60,052 nt of DNA from Motiliproteus sp. Its GTDB lineage: Bacteria > Pseudomonadota > Gammaproteobacteria > Pseudomonadales > Balneatricaceae. The DNA lies in NCBI GenBank assembly GCA_026196225.1, contig JAPHRD010000014.1, forward strand, positions 1 to 60,052, written 5' to 3'. Each line of letters begins with the position of its first letter. Within the stretch, counting starts at the first letter, position 1. The notes below the pieces were generated by a model. It saw only the letters and a list, made by a program, of their open reading frames with translations, did not search any database and was not told the DNA's origin. Shown here one piece after another: positions 47,576-56,773 of the stretch. A program made the position numbers and the translations under genes.

Positions 47576-48540
47576 CTGCGAACCAGGTAGCGCTGCTGAA
47601 AATCGCTGCTGCGACGGTCCATCCAGCGATTAAGAATGGCCACCACCACAAGTGAATACGCCAGGCGCATCCACAGGATGCCCGACAGATCGGCACCCAG
47701 TAGCATGACCAGCAGGGTGTCCTCGATCAGGCTATGGCAGAGTCCCAGGAAGGCCATGGCAGCGAAAACATCCCGCTTAGAGATATGACCTGCTTGCGCC
47801 TCTTTGATCAGCAGGCCGCCGCCGAATGCCAGTCCCAGAGTGACCCCGATGATGGTGATGGAAGTGGCTTCGCGGCCAATGCCCAGTACCTTTAGCAAGG
47901 GTTGCAGTAACCAGGCCATCAGCTTTTCGATACCCAGTAGCTTTAGGATTTTCAGTCCGGTCAACAGCACGATAATGACCAGCTGAATCATCACCAAACT
48001 TTCAAGTTGCGCAACTAGCCAGCCACTGAGGCTGGTATCCACAGGGTCGGGTTGCCATAGCAATTGGTTAGGCTGCTGCAGAGTGTCCGTGGTGCTGTAG
48101 ATTTGATGCAATAGCCAGGCAAACAGCAAGCCACCACCAATACGCAGTAGCAGTGTCGCTCTCAGCCGCACGCCTGCTTTCTGAGCAATGCGTGCTTCGA
48201 TAGGCAGGCCGTGGGCCATTAGTAGCAGACCACCCAGAACTGTGACTTGTGCAACGCTAAGGCTTTGCTGATCTGGAAGATTGAAAAACACCAGCATGCC
48301 GGCGTAGATATTGGTGGTTAGTGTTGCCGCCCATACCAGTCCCATGCTGTCGGGAAGGCCGATCAGGTTCATCAGTGGGCCGATAGCGACCCCCAGCAGT
48401 GCTACGCCGCCCAGCTCTTCAAGTATCTTGACGACGATGATTACCGGGATCATCAAACGGAACAGGCTCAAGGAGACTGTGTAGATATCTTTTCCTAATT
48501 CCAGGAAAAACTGACGAAAATGGAGCATCAACAAACCCAT
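47572..48540 (-). CDS. Gate-domain (nucleoside-recognition-like) membrane protein
   Basis: A 322-residue membrane protein with about eight hydrophobic segments in two halves, the layout of spore-maturation/gate-domain proteins. Motifs such as TLTTNIYAGMLVF and GLAFGGGLLIKEA lie in the gate repeats, and LGLCHSLIEDTLLVMLLG is in the second half. Transported substrate and role are unknown. It diverges from the Lrp-family gene across a 142-bp AT-rich gap with a palindrome, so it is the most likely target of that regulator. Confidence 0.8.
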   Translation of the reverse strand: MGLLMLHFRQFFLELGKDIYTVSLSLFRLMIPVIIVVKILEELGGVALLGVAIGPLMNLIGLPDSMGLVWAATLTTNIYAGMLVFFNLPDQQSLSVAQVTVLGGLLLMAHGLPIEARIAQKAGVRLRATLLLRIGGGLLFAWLLHQIYSTTDTLQQPNQLLWQPDPVDTSLSGWLVAQLESLVMIQLVIIVLLTGLKILKLLGIEKLMAWLLQPLLKVLGIGREATSITIIGVTLGLAFGGGLLIKEAQAGHISKRDVFAAMAFLGLCHSLIEDTLLVMLLGADLSGILWMRLAYSLVVVAILNRWMDRRSSDFQQRYLVRS

Positions 48541-48614
48541 GAAAACTGCGTTGAGAGGTGCCTAGTTTAGATGGGCCTGGCAGATGATGTATTTTTATTT
48601 GTATGGTTAAGATC

Positions 48615-48635
48615 TATATTTAATTAGTAAATATA
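48615..48635. promoter_or_regulatory. AT-rich palindrome between gate-domain gene and Lrp gene
   Basis: TATATTTA (48615-48622) and TAAATATA (48628-48635) are perfect complements around ATTAG. It lies in the divergent region and is a candidate operator for the Lrp-family regulator, which typically binds AT-rich inverted sequences. Confidence 0.45.
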
Positions 48636-48682
48636 AAAATAAAGAAAATTAAACTCAATTGAAAACGGCTTAAACAAAATAA

Positions 48683-49141
48683 ATGCATATAGATAGAATA
48701 GATCGTCATCTTCTCAAGTTATTGCAGCAGAATAACCGCCAAAGTAACGCTGCATTAGCAGAGCAGGTTGGCTTGTCGGCACCAGCCTGCCTGCAACGAC
48801 TAAAACGGTTGCGGGCTTCAGGGATTATTGAGCGGGAAGTGGCCTTGCTCAGCCCTGCTATGGCGGGATTGCCCCTGACCATGATTGTGGAGGTGGAGCT
48901 GGAGCGAGATCGGCCAGATCTCTATGATCGGTTTTTGCGAGCCATCGATAAGGCACCGGAAGTGACCCAGTGCTACAAAGTCACCGGTGAGGTGGATGTG
49001 GTGCTGATGGTGACGGTGGCTGATATGGAATCTTTTGAGGAGTTTGTGCAGCGGGTGCTTTACGCGGAATCCAACATGCGTAAATTCCGAACCCTGATCT
49101 CGTTGAAGCGAACCAAGTTTGAGACCGCCATCGCGCTTTGA
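48683..49141 (+). CDS. Lrp/AsnC-family transcriptional regulator
   Basis: The 152-residue protein has an N-terminal helix-turn-helix (LLKLLQQNNRQSNAALAEQV followed by GLSAPACLQRLKRL) and a C-terminal RAM (effector-binding) domain, VTGEVDVVLMVTVADMESFE. Lrp/AsnC proteins sense amino acids and act as activators or repressors of transport and catabolic genes. Here it reads away from the gate-domain gene and lies 1.1 kb from the LysE-type exporter. It probably controls one or both. Confidence 0.93.
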   Translation: MHIDRIDRHLLKLLQQNNRQSNAALAEQVGLSAPACLQRLKRLRASGIIEREVALLSPAMAGLPLTMIVEVELERDRPDLYDRFLRAIDKAPEVTQCYKVTGEVDVVLMVTVADMESFEEFVQRVLYAESNMRKFRTLISLKRTKFETAIAL

Positions 49142-49179
49142 TGACGGCCTGTTCAGTGGTGACAGATTTGAAAGATAAG

Positions 49180-49833
49180 TTAGCGCAGGCTGATCGACGG
49201 CCAGCCTTTCGCTTCGGCATGGGCTAGCAGTTGTGGGTCGGCGTCCACCGCTACCGGGTGATCAACCTCTTCCAGCAACGGAATGTCGTTGTGAGAATCA
49301 CTATAGAAATAGCTATCTTCCAAAGTATGACCACTTTGTTTTAGCCACTCCTCCAGGCGTTTTACCTTGCCGTCCTGATAACAGGGAATACCGGAAACGC
49401 CGCCGGTGTAACGACCTTCAACCATTTCTGGGTCTGACGCCATAATCTCATCGACATCCAGATGGTTGGCTATGGGGCCAGTGACAAAACGGTTGGTGGC
49501 GGTGATGATCAGCAGGAAATCGCCTTGATCACGGTGTTTTTTCAGCAGGGCCTTGGCTTTTGGTAGCATCATCGGAATCACTTTCGCTTCCATAAAACCA
49601 TCGTGAAGGCTTTTCAGCTCTTCTGTCGAAAAGCGGGTCAGTGGTTTCAGGGCAAATTCTAGGTACTGATGGATGTCCAGCTGTCCGCGCTTGTAGTCCT
49701 CGTAGAAACGATCGTTGGCCTGCTTGTACACTTGGCCGTCAACAATCCCCTGTTCCACCAGAAATTCTCCCCAGGCGTGATCGCTGTCTCCGGCGATCAG
49801 AGTGTTGTCGAGATCAAAAATCGCGAGGCTCAC
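49180..49833 (-). CDS. HAD-IB family phosphatase (SerB-like)
   Basis: The 217-residue protein opens with the HAD motif IFDLDNTLIAGDSD (nucleophile Asp, acid Asp) and continues with TATNRFV and SDSHNDIPLLE, typical of the HAD-IB branch with phosphoserine and histidinol phosphatases. The precise substrate is unknown. The start is a GTG with GAGGAG upstream. A homologue lies beside rppH-ptsP in pseudomonads as well, with the same orientation relative to them. Confidence 0.88.
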   Translation of the reverse strand: MSLAIFDLDNTLIAGDSDHAWGEFLVEQGIVDGQVYKQANDRFYEDYKRGQLDIHQYLEFALKPLTRFSTEELKSLHDGFMEAKVIPMMLPKAKALLKKHRDQGDFLLIITATNRFVTGPIANHLDVDEIMASDPEMVEGRYTGGVSGIPCYQDGKVKRLEEWLKQSGHTLEDSYFYSDSHNDIPLLEEVDHPVAVDADPQLLAHAEAKGWPSISLR

Positions 49834-50007
49834 GGGTTGGCTCCTCTATACTTGCTGTTAATACCTAAAAAGCACCGAACATCGGGCAGGCGACAGCATA
49901 GAGATTGGCCGAGCTGCTGGCAATGTTGATTGTCGACAAAAGTGTCAATTGGTGATTACGGAAAAATGTGGAACAATAGGTCGATATTGTAACCTAGGTG
50001 TAGCTAC

Positions 50008-50526
50008 GTGATTGATTCAGACGGTTTTCGTCCAAATGTCGGCATTATCCTGACCAATGGTCTGGGGCAGGTGCTGTGGGCCCGTCGCATCGGTCAGGAC
50101 GCTTGGCAGTTTCCTCAAGGTGGCATTAACGAGGATGAAACGCCGGAGCAGGCGCTTTACCGCGAGCTGAAAGAGGAGATAGGCCTCGAGTCCAACGATG
50201 TCGAGATTATCTCCTGTACCCGCGGCTGGTTGCGTTACCGGTTGCCGAAACGGATGATTCGACAGCATTCGCATCCGATCTGTATTGGCCAGAAGCAGAA
50301 GTGGTTTTTGTTACGACTGTTGACTGATGATGAGTCGGTATCGGTGACCGCTTCAGAGAAGCCGGAGTTTGATGATTGGCGTTGGGTGAGTTACTGGTAC
50401 CCGTTGGGGCAGGTGGTTTCCTTCAAGCGGGAAGTCTATCGCAGCGCGCTTAAGGAGCTGGTGACCCGCCAGGTTCGAGTGACCCTTAACATGCTTGATG
50501 GCTCTGGCTTTAATCGTTCAGGATAA
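50008..50526 (+). CDS. rppH: RNA pyrophosphohydrolase
   Basis: RppH removes pyrophosphate from the 5' end of transcripts, starting RNA decay by RNase E. The 172-residue protein has the Nudix box at residues 38-60 ([20 protein letters not shown]), with RELKEEIG supplying the metal-binding glutamates. The start is GTG 50008 with AGGTG upstream. ptsP follows six bases later, the conserved gammaproteobacterial order. Confidence 0.95.
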   Translation: MIDSDGFRPNVGIILTNGLGQVLWARRIGQDAWQFPQGGINEDETPEQALYRELKEEIGLESNDVEIISCTRGWLRYRLPKRMIRQHSHPICIGQKQKWFLLRLLTDDESVSVTASEKPEFDDWRWVSYWYPLGQVVSFKREVYRSALKELVTRQVRVTLNMLDGSGFNRSG

Positions 50527-50532
50527 CTGTCT

Positions 50533-52824
50533 ATGCTCGACATGCTGCGTAAGATTGTTCAGGAGGTTAACGCTGCCAGCACCCTAACGGCAGCCCTGAA
50601 TATTATCGTGCGCAGAGTGCATCGGGCGATGAAGACCAACGTCTGTTCGGTCTATCTATACGATCCTAAAACCGAAAACTATGTGTTGATGGCCAGCGAA
50701 GGGTTGAATCCTAATGCAGTCGGCCACGTCTCCTTGTCGCCCTCAGAAGGGGTGGTGGGCAAGGTGGTTGATCGTGCAGAGCCTATCAATTTAGAAGACG
50801 CTTCCGTACATCCCTCCTACCACTACGTCATGGAAGCGGGTGAGGAGGAATTTCACGCATTTCTTGGTGTGCCCATCATCCACCAGCGCAAAGTACTGGG
50901 TGTATTGGTGGTGCAGCAAAAAACCCGCCGGCGCTTCGATGAAAGTGAAGAAGCCTTTCTAGTGACCATGTCTGCCCAGCTTGCTGGTGTGATCGCCCAT
51001 GCCGAAGTTACCGGCGGCATTACCGTTGGGCCTAATGATGGCCATGTCCGCAACGATGCCAAGTTTGACGGAGTTGCTGGTGCTCAGGGTGTCGCTATCG
51101 GAACAGCCGTAGTTATCGCGCCGCTGGCCGATCTGGATGCAGTTCCGGATCAGGACGCCGAAGATATCGACGTTGAGCTGGAGCATTTCCGTCATGCCTT
51201 GGAAAAAGTGCGCAGCGATATCCGTGTGGTCGGCCGCAGTCTTGCTCAGCGACTGAAAGGCGAAGAGCAGGCACTGTTTGATGTTTACCTGCGAATGCTG
51301 GATGACAATGCTCTGGCAGGCGAAGTGGAAGAGCGTATTAATGGCGGGCAATGGGCTCCGGGTGCTTTGCGTCAGGTTATTCAGGCCCATGTTCAGCAAT
51401 TTGAGATGATGGATGATCCCTACCTGCGCGAGCGGGCTACGGACATCAAGGATCTTGGTCGTCGGGTGCTGTCGAAGATGCAGCAAGAGGGCGCTTCGAC
51501 CCCTGTAAATTTCCCCGAAGATACCATTCTGGTAGCAGAAGAGATCACCCCGGCGATGCTGGGTGAGGTGCCCACGGAAAAACTAATCGGATTGGTTTCG
51601 GTGATGGGATCGGGTAACTCCCACGCCGCTATTCTGGCTCGTTCCATGGGTATTCCAACGGTTATGGGGGTAGTGGATCTTCCTGCCACCCAGATCCACA
51701 GCAAGCAGCTGATTCTGGATGGCTACTCGGGCAGGGTCTTTGTCAATCCGTCGGCAGAGATGTGCAGTTTCTACAACGATATCCTGCAGGAAGAGCAGCA
51801 GTTGACCAAAGGTCTTGAGGCGATTCGGGATCTGCCGTCGGTAACGGTGGATGGTCGGGTGGTTCCGCTTTGGGTTAATACGGGTCTGGCCACCGATGTG
51901 GCGCTCTCCCTGGACCGTGGTGCTGAGGGGGTCGGGCTTTACCGGACCGAAGTGCCTTTTATGATCAGTCAGTTCTTTCCCAGCGAGACCGAACAACAGA
52001 TTAGCTATCGAAAACAACTTGAGCCTTTTGCGCCTCGAGCGGTAACCATGCGTACCCTCGATATTGGTGGCGATAAGTCGCTGCCCTATTTCCCAATCGA
52101 GGAGGAAAATCCCTCCTTGGGCTGGCGTGGGATCAGGGTCACCTTGGATCATCCAGAGATCTTTCTGGTACAGGTGCGGGCGATGCTGATGGCCAGCGAA
52201 GGATTGGACAACCTGCGTATTATGTTGCCGATGATCTCTACCGTTACTGAGATCGACGAGGCGGTCACCTTGATTAATCGTGCCTTCAGTGAACTCGTCG
52301 ATGAAGGCCACGATCTGGTGCAGCCAGAAATTGGCGTGATGATCGAAGTGCCGGCAGCGGTGTATCAGGCGAGGGCGTTTGCCAAACGAGTGGATTTTAT
52401 CTCCGTGGGCAGCAACGATTTGACGCAATACCTGTTGGCTGTCGACCGCAATAATCCACGAGTGGCGGATCTATACAACGTTTACCATCCAGCGGTGCTC
52501 AATGCGCTTCAGCACATTGTTACTGAAGCTCATCAGGAAAATATCCAGGTGAGTATTTGTGGTGAGATGGCCGGTGACCCTGGAGGCGCTTTGCTGCTGA
52601 TCGCCATGGGTTACGACGTGCTGTCAATGAACTCCACCAATCTGCCGCGGGTGAAGTCGGCGATTCGTGGCGTCAGCTATGAGCAATGCGTCCAACTGCT
52701 CAGTGAGGTAGTGGATCTGGAAACCCAAGAGCAGATCCAGTCTCACATCACCAGTAAGATGACCGAGTTTGGTTTGGGGCGTCTTACCCGCCAGGTTTTA
52801 TCTGTTCATCCAGGCAAGCATTAA
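50533..52824 (+). CDS. ptsP: PEP-protein phosphotransferase PtsP (EI-Ntr)
   Basis: PtsP is the first component of the nitrogen phosphotransferase system. It moves phosphate from phosphoenolpyruvate to NPr, then to EIIA-Ntr, and signals nitrogen and potassium status. The 763-residue protein has an N-terminal GAF domain (about 1-150), then the EI domain with active-site His364 in GNSHAAILARS, and the TIM-barrel PEP-binding domain with ICGEMAGDPGG. rppH is directly upstream. The stop overlaps the convergent NRDE gene by three or four bases. Confidence 0.96.
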   Translation: MLDMLRKIVQEVNAASTLTAALNIIVRRVHRAMKTNVCSVYLYDPKTENYVLMASEGLNPNAVGHVSLSPSEGVVGKVVDRAEPINLEDASVHPSYHYVMEAGEEEFHAFLGVPIIHQRKVLGVLVVQQKTRRRFDESEEAFLVTMSAQLAGVIAHAEVTGGITVGPNDGHVRNDAKFDGVAGAQGVAIGTAVVIAPLADLDAVPDQDAEDIDVELEHFRHALEKVRSDIRVVGRSLAQRLKGEEQALFDVYLRMLDDNALAGEVEERINGGQWAPGALRQVIQAHVQQFEMMDDPYLRERATDIKDLGRRVLSKMQQEGASTPVNFPEDTILVAEEITPAMLGEVPTEKLIGLVSVMGSGNSHAAILARSMGIPTVMGVVDLPATQIHSKQLILDGYSGRVFVNPSAEMCSFYNDILQEEQQLTKGLEAIRDLPSVTVDGRVVPLWVNTGLATDVALSLDRGAEGVGLYRTEVPFMISQFFPSETEQQISYRKQLEPFAPRAVTMRTLDIGGDKSLPYFPIEEENPSLGWRGIRVTLDHPEIFLVQVRAMLMASEGLDNLRIMLPMISTVTEIDEAVTLINRAFSELVDEGHDLVQPEIGVMIEVPAAVYQARAFAKRVDFISVGSNDLTQYLLAVDRNNPRVADLYNVYHPAVLNALQHIVTEAHQENIQVSICGEMAGDPGGALLLIAMGYDVLSMNSTNLPRVKSAIRGVSYEQCVQLLSEVVDLETQEQIQSHITSKMTEFGLGRLTRQVLSVHPGKH

Positions 52825-53585
52825 CTGCTGATCTGAAATTTGAAGCTATTACGCTCAGTGGCGCCGCGGCTGTTGTAATTCTGTTCCACCATCTCAATCT
52901 CACCATCCTTTCGCCATAGCAATGCGCTGGAAGCGCGGGTGCCGTAATCCTCCGAGCAGATAAAGCTACTGGCCAGCAGGCGCTCCCATTCCATGGGTAC
53001 GCCGGTATCTGGTAGCTCTGAATCAAGGGGTTGGTGACGGTCGCTCAGCAGATTCAGCAATGCTTCGCTGTGGGGCTGAGTTTCGATCACGGATTGCAGT
53101 GCCTGCTTGCCGCGCAGTAGCTTTGGCCAGGGGCTATCCAGGGTGCCGTTACTGAGGCCGTGAATTCCTGGTTTTAATTGCCGAACCTGATTCTCTTCGT
53201 TGTTTAGGAAGTAAGCCCCCTGCGAATCCACCAACAATAGATTGAAGCCAGGGTAGAGTTCAGGTTGTTGTGTCAGATCCTGCAGGTAGGATTCAGCGCT
53301 GACGTCAGAAAGCAGGAAGTCTCGGGTCAGCAGGCCGCGGGAACGTTGTCCTGGACGCTTTTCGGCGATGCCGTCACGGATGTTGGTGACGGCTGCCAGC
53401 CTCCCCTGTCGGGTGATGCCCAGCCAGGTGCCTTCAGCCTGGTAATCATAGCCTGCCAGCAACTGCGGATTTTCAGGCCAGAATTGCGCGGAGCGGGTGG
53501 GCCGTTGATAAAATTCATCCCGGTTGGCGGCAAGGATAAGTGGAAAGCTGGGATGGTGATTAACGGCGAAAAGGATCAGGCACAT
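52821..53585 (-). CDS. NRDE-family (TANGO2-like) protein
   Basis: The 254-residue protein starts at ATG 53585 with a Met-Cys N-terminus, where Cys2 could be a nucleophile after Met removal. NRDE at residues 21-24 (AANRDEFYQRP) names the family. It is related to mammalian TANGO2 and has an Ntn-hydrolase-like fold, but its substrate is not known. The in-frame start at 53651 would add 22 residues before the Met-Cys and is rejected. Confidence 0.85.
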   Translation of the reverse strand: MCLILFAVNHHPSFPLILAANRDEFYQRPTRSAQFWPENPQLLAGYDYQAEGTWLGITRQGRLAAVTNIRDGIAEKRPGQRSRGLLTRDFLLSDVSAESYLQDLTQQPELYPGFNLLLVDSQGAYFLNNEENQVRQLKPGIHGLSNGTLDSPWPKLLRGKQALQSVIETQPHSEALLNLLSDRHQPLDSELPDTGVPMEWERLLASSFICSEDYGTRASSALLWRKDGEIEMVEQNYNSRGATERNSFKFQISS

Positions 53586-53666
53586 AAGGCAAATTTGCTC
53601 GTTTTTGGTGACGGTTTGATGGATAATAGCCGGCTCTGAATTTGGGCTCAATAAATGGAGCTTTCG

Positions 53667-54470
53667 ATGTTGCTGTTGTTACTGACCTATCTGATATTGG
53701 GTGCCTGCGCAGGGCTGATTGCCGGCTTGTTTGGGCTTGGCGGCGGTTTGGTGATCGTGCCGGTACTGATATTTAGTTTCGAGGCTCAGGGCATGTCCCC
53801 AGAGGTGTTGACCCATGTAGCCGTGGGTACCTCACTGGCCACCATCATTGTAACCTCTATCAGTTCTATCCGGGCGCACCATCTTCGCGGCGCTGTGTTA
53901 TGGCCTCTGTTTTCGCCGTTGGCGGTTGGTATCTGTCTAGGGGCTGTGATTGGTGTTAAGACGGCGGCGAGTCTGAGCGGCCCTCATCTACAGACGGTGA
54001 TTGGCTGTTTTGCGATTATTATTGCGGTGCAGATGGGGTTTGGATTCAAGCCCAAGCCCAGTAGGACGGTTCCAGGAAAACCGCAGTTAGGTGCGGCTGG
54101 CGGTCTGATTGGTTGGGCTTCGGCAATCTTTGGCATCGGCGGTGGCTCGCTCACCGTGCCCTATTTGAGTTGGCATAATGTCAAAATGCAGCAAGCGGTA
54201 GGTACCGCCGCAGCCTGCGGTTTACCTATTGCGGTGATGGGCGCATTGACCAATATCTATGAAGGTTGGGGGCACCCGGATTTGACCGAGTGGAGCCTGG
54301 GCTTCGTCTATCTGCCTGCTTTCTTCGGTATCATTCTCACCAGCGCGTTGTTTGCTAAATTTGGCGCTAAGCTGGCCCATAATCTCCCCGCCGACATTCT
54401 CAAGCGCTGTTTTGCCGTATTGTTGTTGATCGTGGGTGTTCGTTTTCTATTGGCCGGTTTGGGGAATTAG
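53667..54470 (+). CDS. TauE/SafE-family sulfite/organosulfur exporter
   Basis: An inner-membrane protein with about eight hydrophobic segments and the family motif GLIAGLFGLGGGLVIVPVL, repeated in the second half as AIFGIGGGSLTVPYLS. Members export sulfite or organosulfonates. I prefer ATG 53667, because GGAG lies seven bases upstream. ATG 53655 is in frame and would give 271 residues but lacks such a site. The gene precedes lgt, as in pseudomonads. Confidence 0.88.
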   Translation: MLLLLLTYLILGACAGLIAGLFGLGGGLVIVPVLIFSFEAQGMSPEVLTHVAVGTSLATIIVTSISSIRAHHLRGAVLWPLFSPLAVGICLGAVIGVKTAASLSGPHLQTVIGCFAIIIAVQMGFGFKPKPSRTVPGKPQLGAAGGLIGWASAIFGIGGGSLTVPYLSWHNVKMQQAVGTAAACGLPIAVMGALTNIYEGWGHPDLTEWSLGFVYLPAFFGIILTSALFAKFGAKLAHNLPADILKRCFAVLLLIVGVRFLLAGLGN

Positions 54471-54476
54471 ACCGTT

Positions 54477-55268
54477 ATGTTGAGCTATCCGCAGATCGAT
54501 CCTATTGCCCTGGAGCTGGGGCCGTTGCAGATCCATTGGTACGGCCTTATGTATCTGGTGGGCTTTGGTGGTGCATGGTGGTTGGCCAACTACCGGGCAT
54601 CTCAACCAGGATCCGGTTGGAACAAGCAACAGGTTTCAGATCTGATCTTCTACTGTGCCATGGGTGTCATTTTGGGCGGGCGCCTGGGTTACGTGCTGTT
54701 CTACAATTTTGATCAGTTTTTGCAAGACCCTCTATGGTTGTTCGCCATCTGGGAAGGGGGAATGGCCTTTCACGGTGGTCTGTTGGGGGTGATCGGGGCG
54801 TTCTGGTACTTCTCGCGAAAGTATAAAAAAGGCCTGTTTGCAGTAGCAGATTTTGCCGCACCATTGGTGCCCATTGGGCTGGGAGCTGGTCGGGTCGGTA
54901 ATTTTATTGGTGGCGAGCTTTGGGGGCGGGCCACCGATGTGCCTTGGGGTATGGTATTTCCTCGAGCCGATGAGTTGGCGCGACACCCCTCGCAGCTTTA
55001 CCAGTTCGCCCTGGAAGGGGTGGTATTGTTTACCATGGTTTGGCTGTTCTCCAGTCGTCCCCGTCCAGCCATGGCTGTTTCCGGCCTGTTTCTGTTAGGC
55101 TATGGCTGTTTCCGCTTCTTTGTCGAATTCTTCCGCCAGCCCGACGGCCATCTAGGATTTATCGCGTTCGATTGGCTGACCATGGGGCAGTTGCTGTCGC
55201 TACCAATGGTGTTGTTGGGAACGCTGATGATAGTGTTGGCCTATCGAAAACAGGCCGTAGAGCAATAG
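54477..55268 (+). CDS. lgt: Phosphatidylglycerol-prolipoprotein diacylglyceryl transferase
   Basis: Lgt attaches diacylglycerol to the lipobox cysteine of prolipoproteins, the first step of lipoprotein maturation, in the inner membrane. The 263-residue protein has seven membrane segments, His99 (MAFHGGLLG) and Arg139 in [14 protein letters not shown], matching E. coli His103 and Arg143 with an offset of four. It lies six bases after the TauE-type gene and 13 before thyA. Confidence 0.97.
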   Translation: MLSYPQIDPIALELGPLQIHWYGLMYLVGFGGAWWLANYRASQPGSGWNKQQVSDLIFYCAMGVILGGRLGYVLFYNFDQFLQDPLWLFAIWEGGMAFHGGLLGVIGAFWYFSRKYKKGLFAVADFAAPLVPIGLGAGRVGNFIGGELWGRATDVPWGMVFPRADELARHPSQLYQFALEGVVLFTMVWLFSSRPRPAMAVSGLFLLGYGCFRFFVEFFRQPDGHLGFIAFDWLTMGQLLSLPMVLLGTLMIVLAYRKQAVEQ

Positions 55269-55281
55269 AGAAATTCCAGAT

Positions 55282-56133
55282 ATGAAACAGTACCTCGATT
55301 TATGCCGTCGTATCGTTGAAGAGGGCGTTTGGATAGAGAACGAGCGCACAGGAAAACGCTGTCTGACGGTGATCAATGCTGACTTGGAATATAACGTTGC
55401 TGGCAACGAATTCCCTTTGGTTACTACCCGAAAGAGCTACTGGAAGGCCGCGATTGCAGAATTGCTGGGTTACATTCGTGGCCTCAGCGATGCCGCCGAA
55501 TTTAAAAAGCTGGGCACTCCCACCTGGATGGCCAATGCCAATGAAAACCAGGCATGGCTGAATAACCCCCATCGCAAGGGCGAAAACGACATGGGGCGGG
55601 TTTACGGCGTCCAAGGTCGGCGATGGAGTAAGCCCCAGGGCGGTGTGGTGGATCAGCTCGGTAAAATTGTCGATGATCTGAGCCAGGGCGTTGATGATCG
55701 CGGTGAAATTCTCTCTTTCTACAACCCCGGTGAGTTTGAGTTGGGGTGCCTGCGGCCCTGCATGCACACTCACACCTTCTCGCTATTGGGTGATACGCTC
55801 TACCTGACCTCTTATCAGCGCTCCTGTGATGTCCCGCTGGGCCAGAACTTTAATCAGGTGCAGGTGTTTACCTTTTTGGCATTGATGGCGCAGATTACCG
55901 GGCATAAGCCGGGCACGGCCTATCACAAAATCGTTAACGCCCATATCTATGAAGATCAGTTGGAATTGATGAAAGAGGTGCAGTTGCAGCGCCAGCCTTA
56001 CGCTTCACCACAGTTGCATATCAATCCAGATATCAAGTCGCTCAAAGATCTGGAAACCTGGGTTACCTTGGATGATTTTGAAGTCACTGGCTACCAGTGC
56101 CACGATCCTATCGCCTATCCCTTCTCTGTCTAG
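55282..56133 (+). CDS. thyA: Thymidylate synthase
   Basis: ThyA methylates dUMP to dTMP using methylene-THF. The 283-residue protein has nucleophile Cys160 ([10 protein letters not shown]) and the dUMP phosphate motif [10 protein letters not shown]. It is about 20 residues longer than E. coli ThyA, and the sequence after the catalytic cysteine ([10 protein letters not shown]) differs from the usual CH-FFQFYV type, placing it in a less common subgroup. It follows lgt, and folA comes after a terminator-like hairpin. Confidence 0.94.
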   Translation: MKQYLDLCRRIVEEGVWIENERTGKRCLTVINADLEYNVAGNEFPLVTTRKSYWKAAIAELLGYIRGLSDAAEFKKLGTPTWMANANENQAWLNNPHRKGENDMGRVYGVQGRRWSKPQGGVVDQLGKIVDDLSQGVDDRGEILSFYNPGEFELGCLRPCMHTHTFSLLGDTLYLTSYQRSCDVPLGQNFNQVQVFTFLALMAQITGHKPGTAYHKIVNAHIYEDQLELMKEVQLQRQPYASPQLHINPDIKSLKDLETWVTLDDFEVTGYQCHDPIAYPFSV

Positions 56134-56142
56134 AGAGAAGGG
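56119..56142 (+). terminator. Probable terminator overlapping the thyA stop
   Basis: CCCTTCTCT (56119-56127) pairs with AGAGAAGGG (56134-56142). The stop codon lies in the loop. The T-run that follows (TTGATCTT) is poor, so it may act more as a transcript end-protector. Confidence 0.5.
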
Positions 56143-56269
56143 TTGATCTTGCCTAGCGCTAATATTGTCAGCACCTTTTGTTGTGCATAAACTGCTATCC
56201 AAAGCCCCTTCAATCAGGTGGATTTAGTATCTGCCGTGTGAACTGGGGTTCTCTGTTTTGGGGGGAATC

Positions 56270-56773
56270 ATGAAACTTGCGTTAATCGTTGCACAGTCTG
56301 AAAACCGGGTGATTGGGCGTAACAATAAACTGCCTTGGCACCTGCCCGAGGATCTCAAATACTTTAAATCGGTAACTATGGGTAAGGCGATCATTATGGG
56401 TCGCAAAACCTTTGAATCCATCGGTCGGCCTCTACCGGGGCGAACCAATATTGTTGTTACCCGTGACGCCAGCTACAAGGCCGAAGGTATCGAAGTGGTT
56501 CACTCACTAGAGGCGGCTGTTGATAAGGCGGAAATTTTGGCGTTGATTAACGGTGCTGACGAAGCTTTAGTGATCGGCGGGGCGCAACTCTATGAGCAGG
56601 CCTTGCCCCGAGCAGATCGTCTGTATCTGACTCAGGTGCATCATCAGGTGGATGGTGATGCCTATTTCCCCGCTTTTGAGCAGAACGAGTGGCAGCAGGT
56701 GGGCCGAGATGATTTCGACGCCGATGGTCACAATCCTTACAATTACAGTTTTCTGGTGCTGGATCGTCAATGA
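56270..56773 (+). CDS. folA: Dihydrofolate reductase
   Basis: FolA regenerates tetrahydrofolate, which ThyA consumes as its cofactor. From the ATG at 56270 the product is 167 residues and has LPWHLPEDLKYFK with Asp28 as the catalytic acid (E. coli Asp27) and GRKTFESIGRPLPGR for NADPH binding. GGGGGGA lies just upstream, so the in-frame start at 56258 is rejected. The stop overlaps the birA start by four bases (ATGA). Confidence 0.96.
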   Translation: MKLALIVAQSENRVIGRNNKLPWHLPEDLKYFKSVTMGKAIIMGRKTFESIGRPLPGRTNIVVTRDASYKAEGIEVVHSLEAAVDKAEILALINGADEALVIGGAQLYEQALPRADRLYLTQVHHQVDGDAYFPAFEQNEWQQVGRDDFDADGHNPYNYSFLVLDRQ

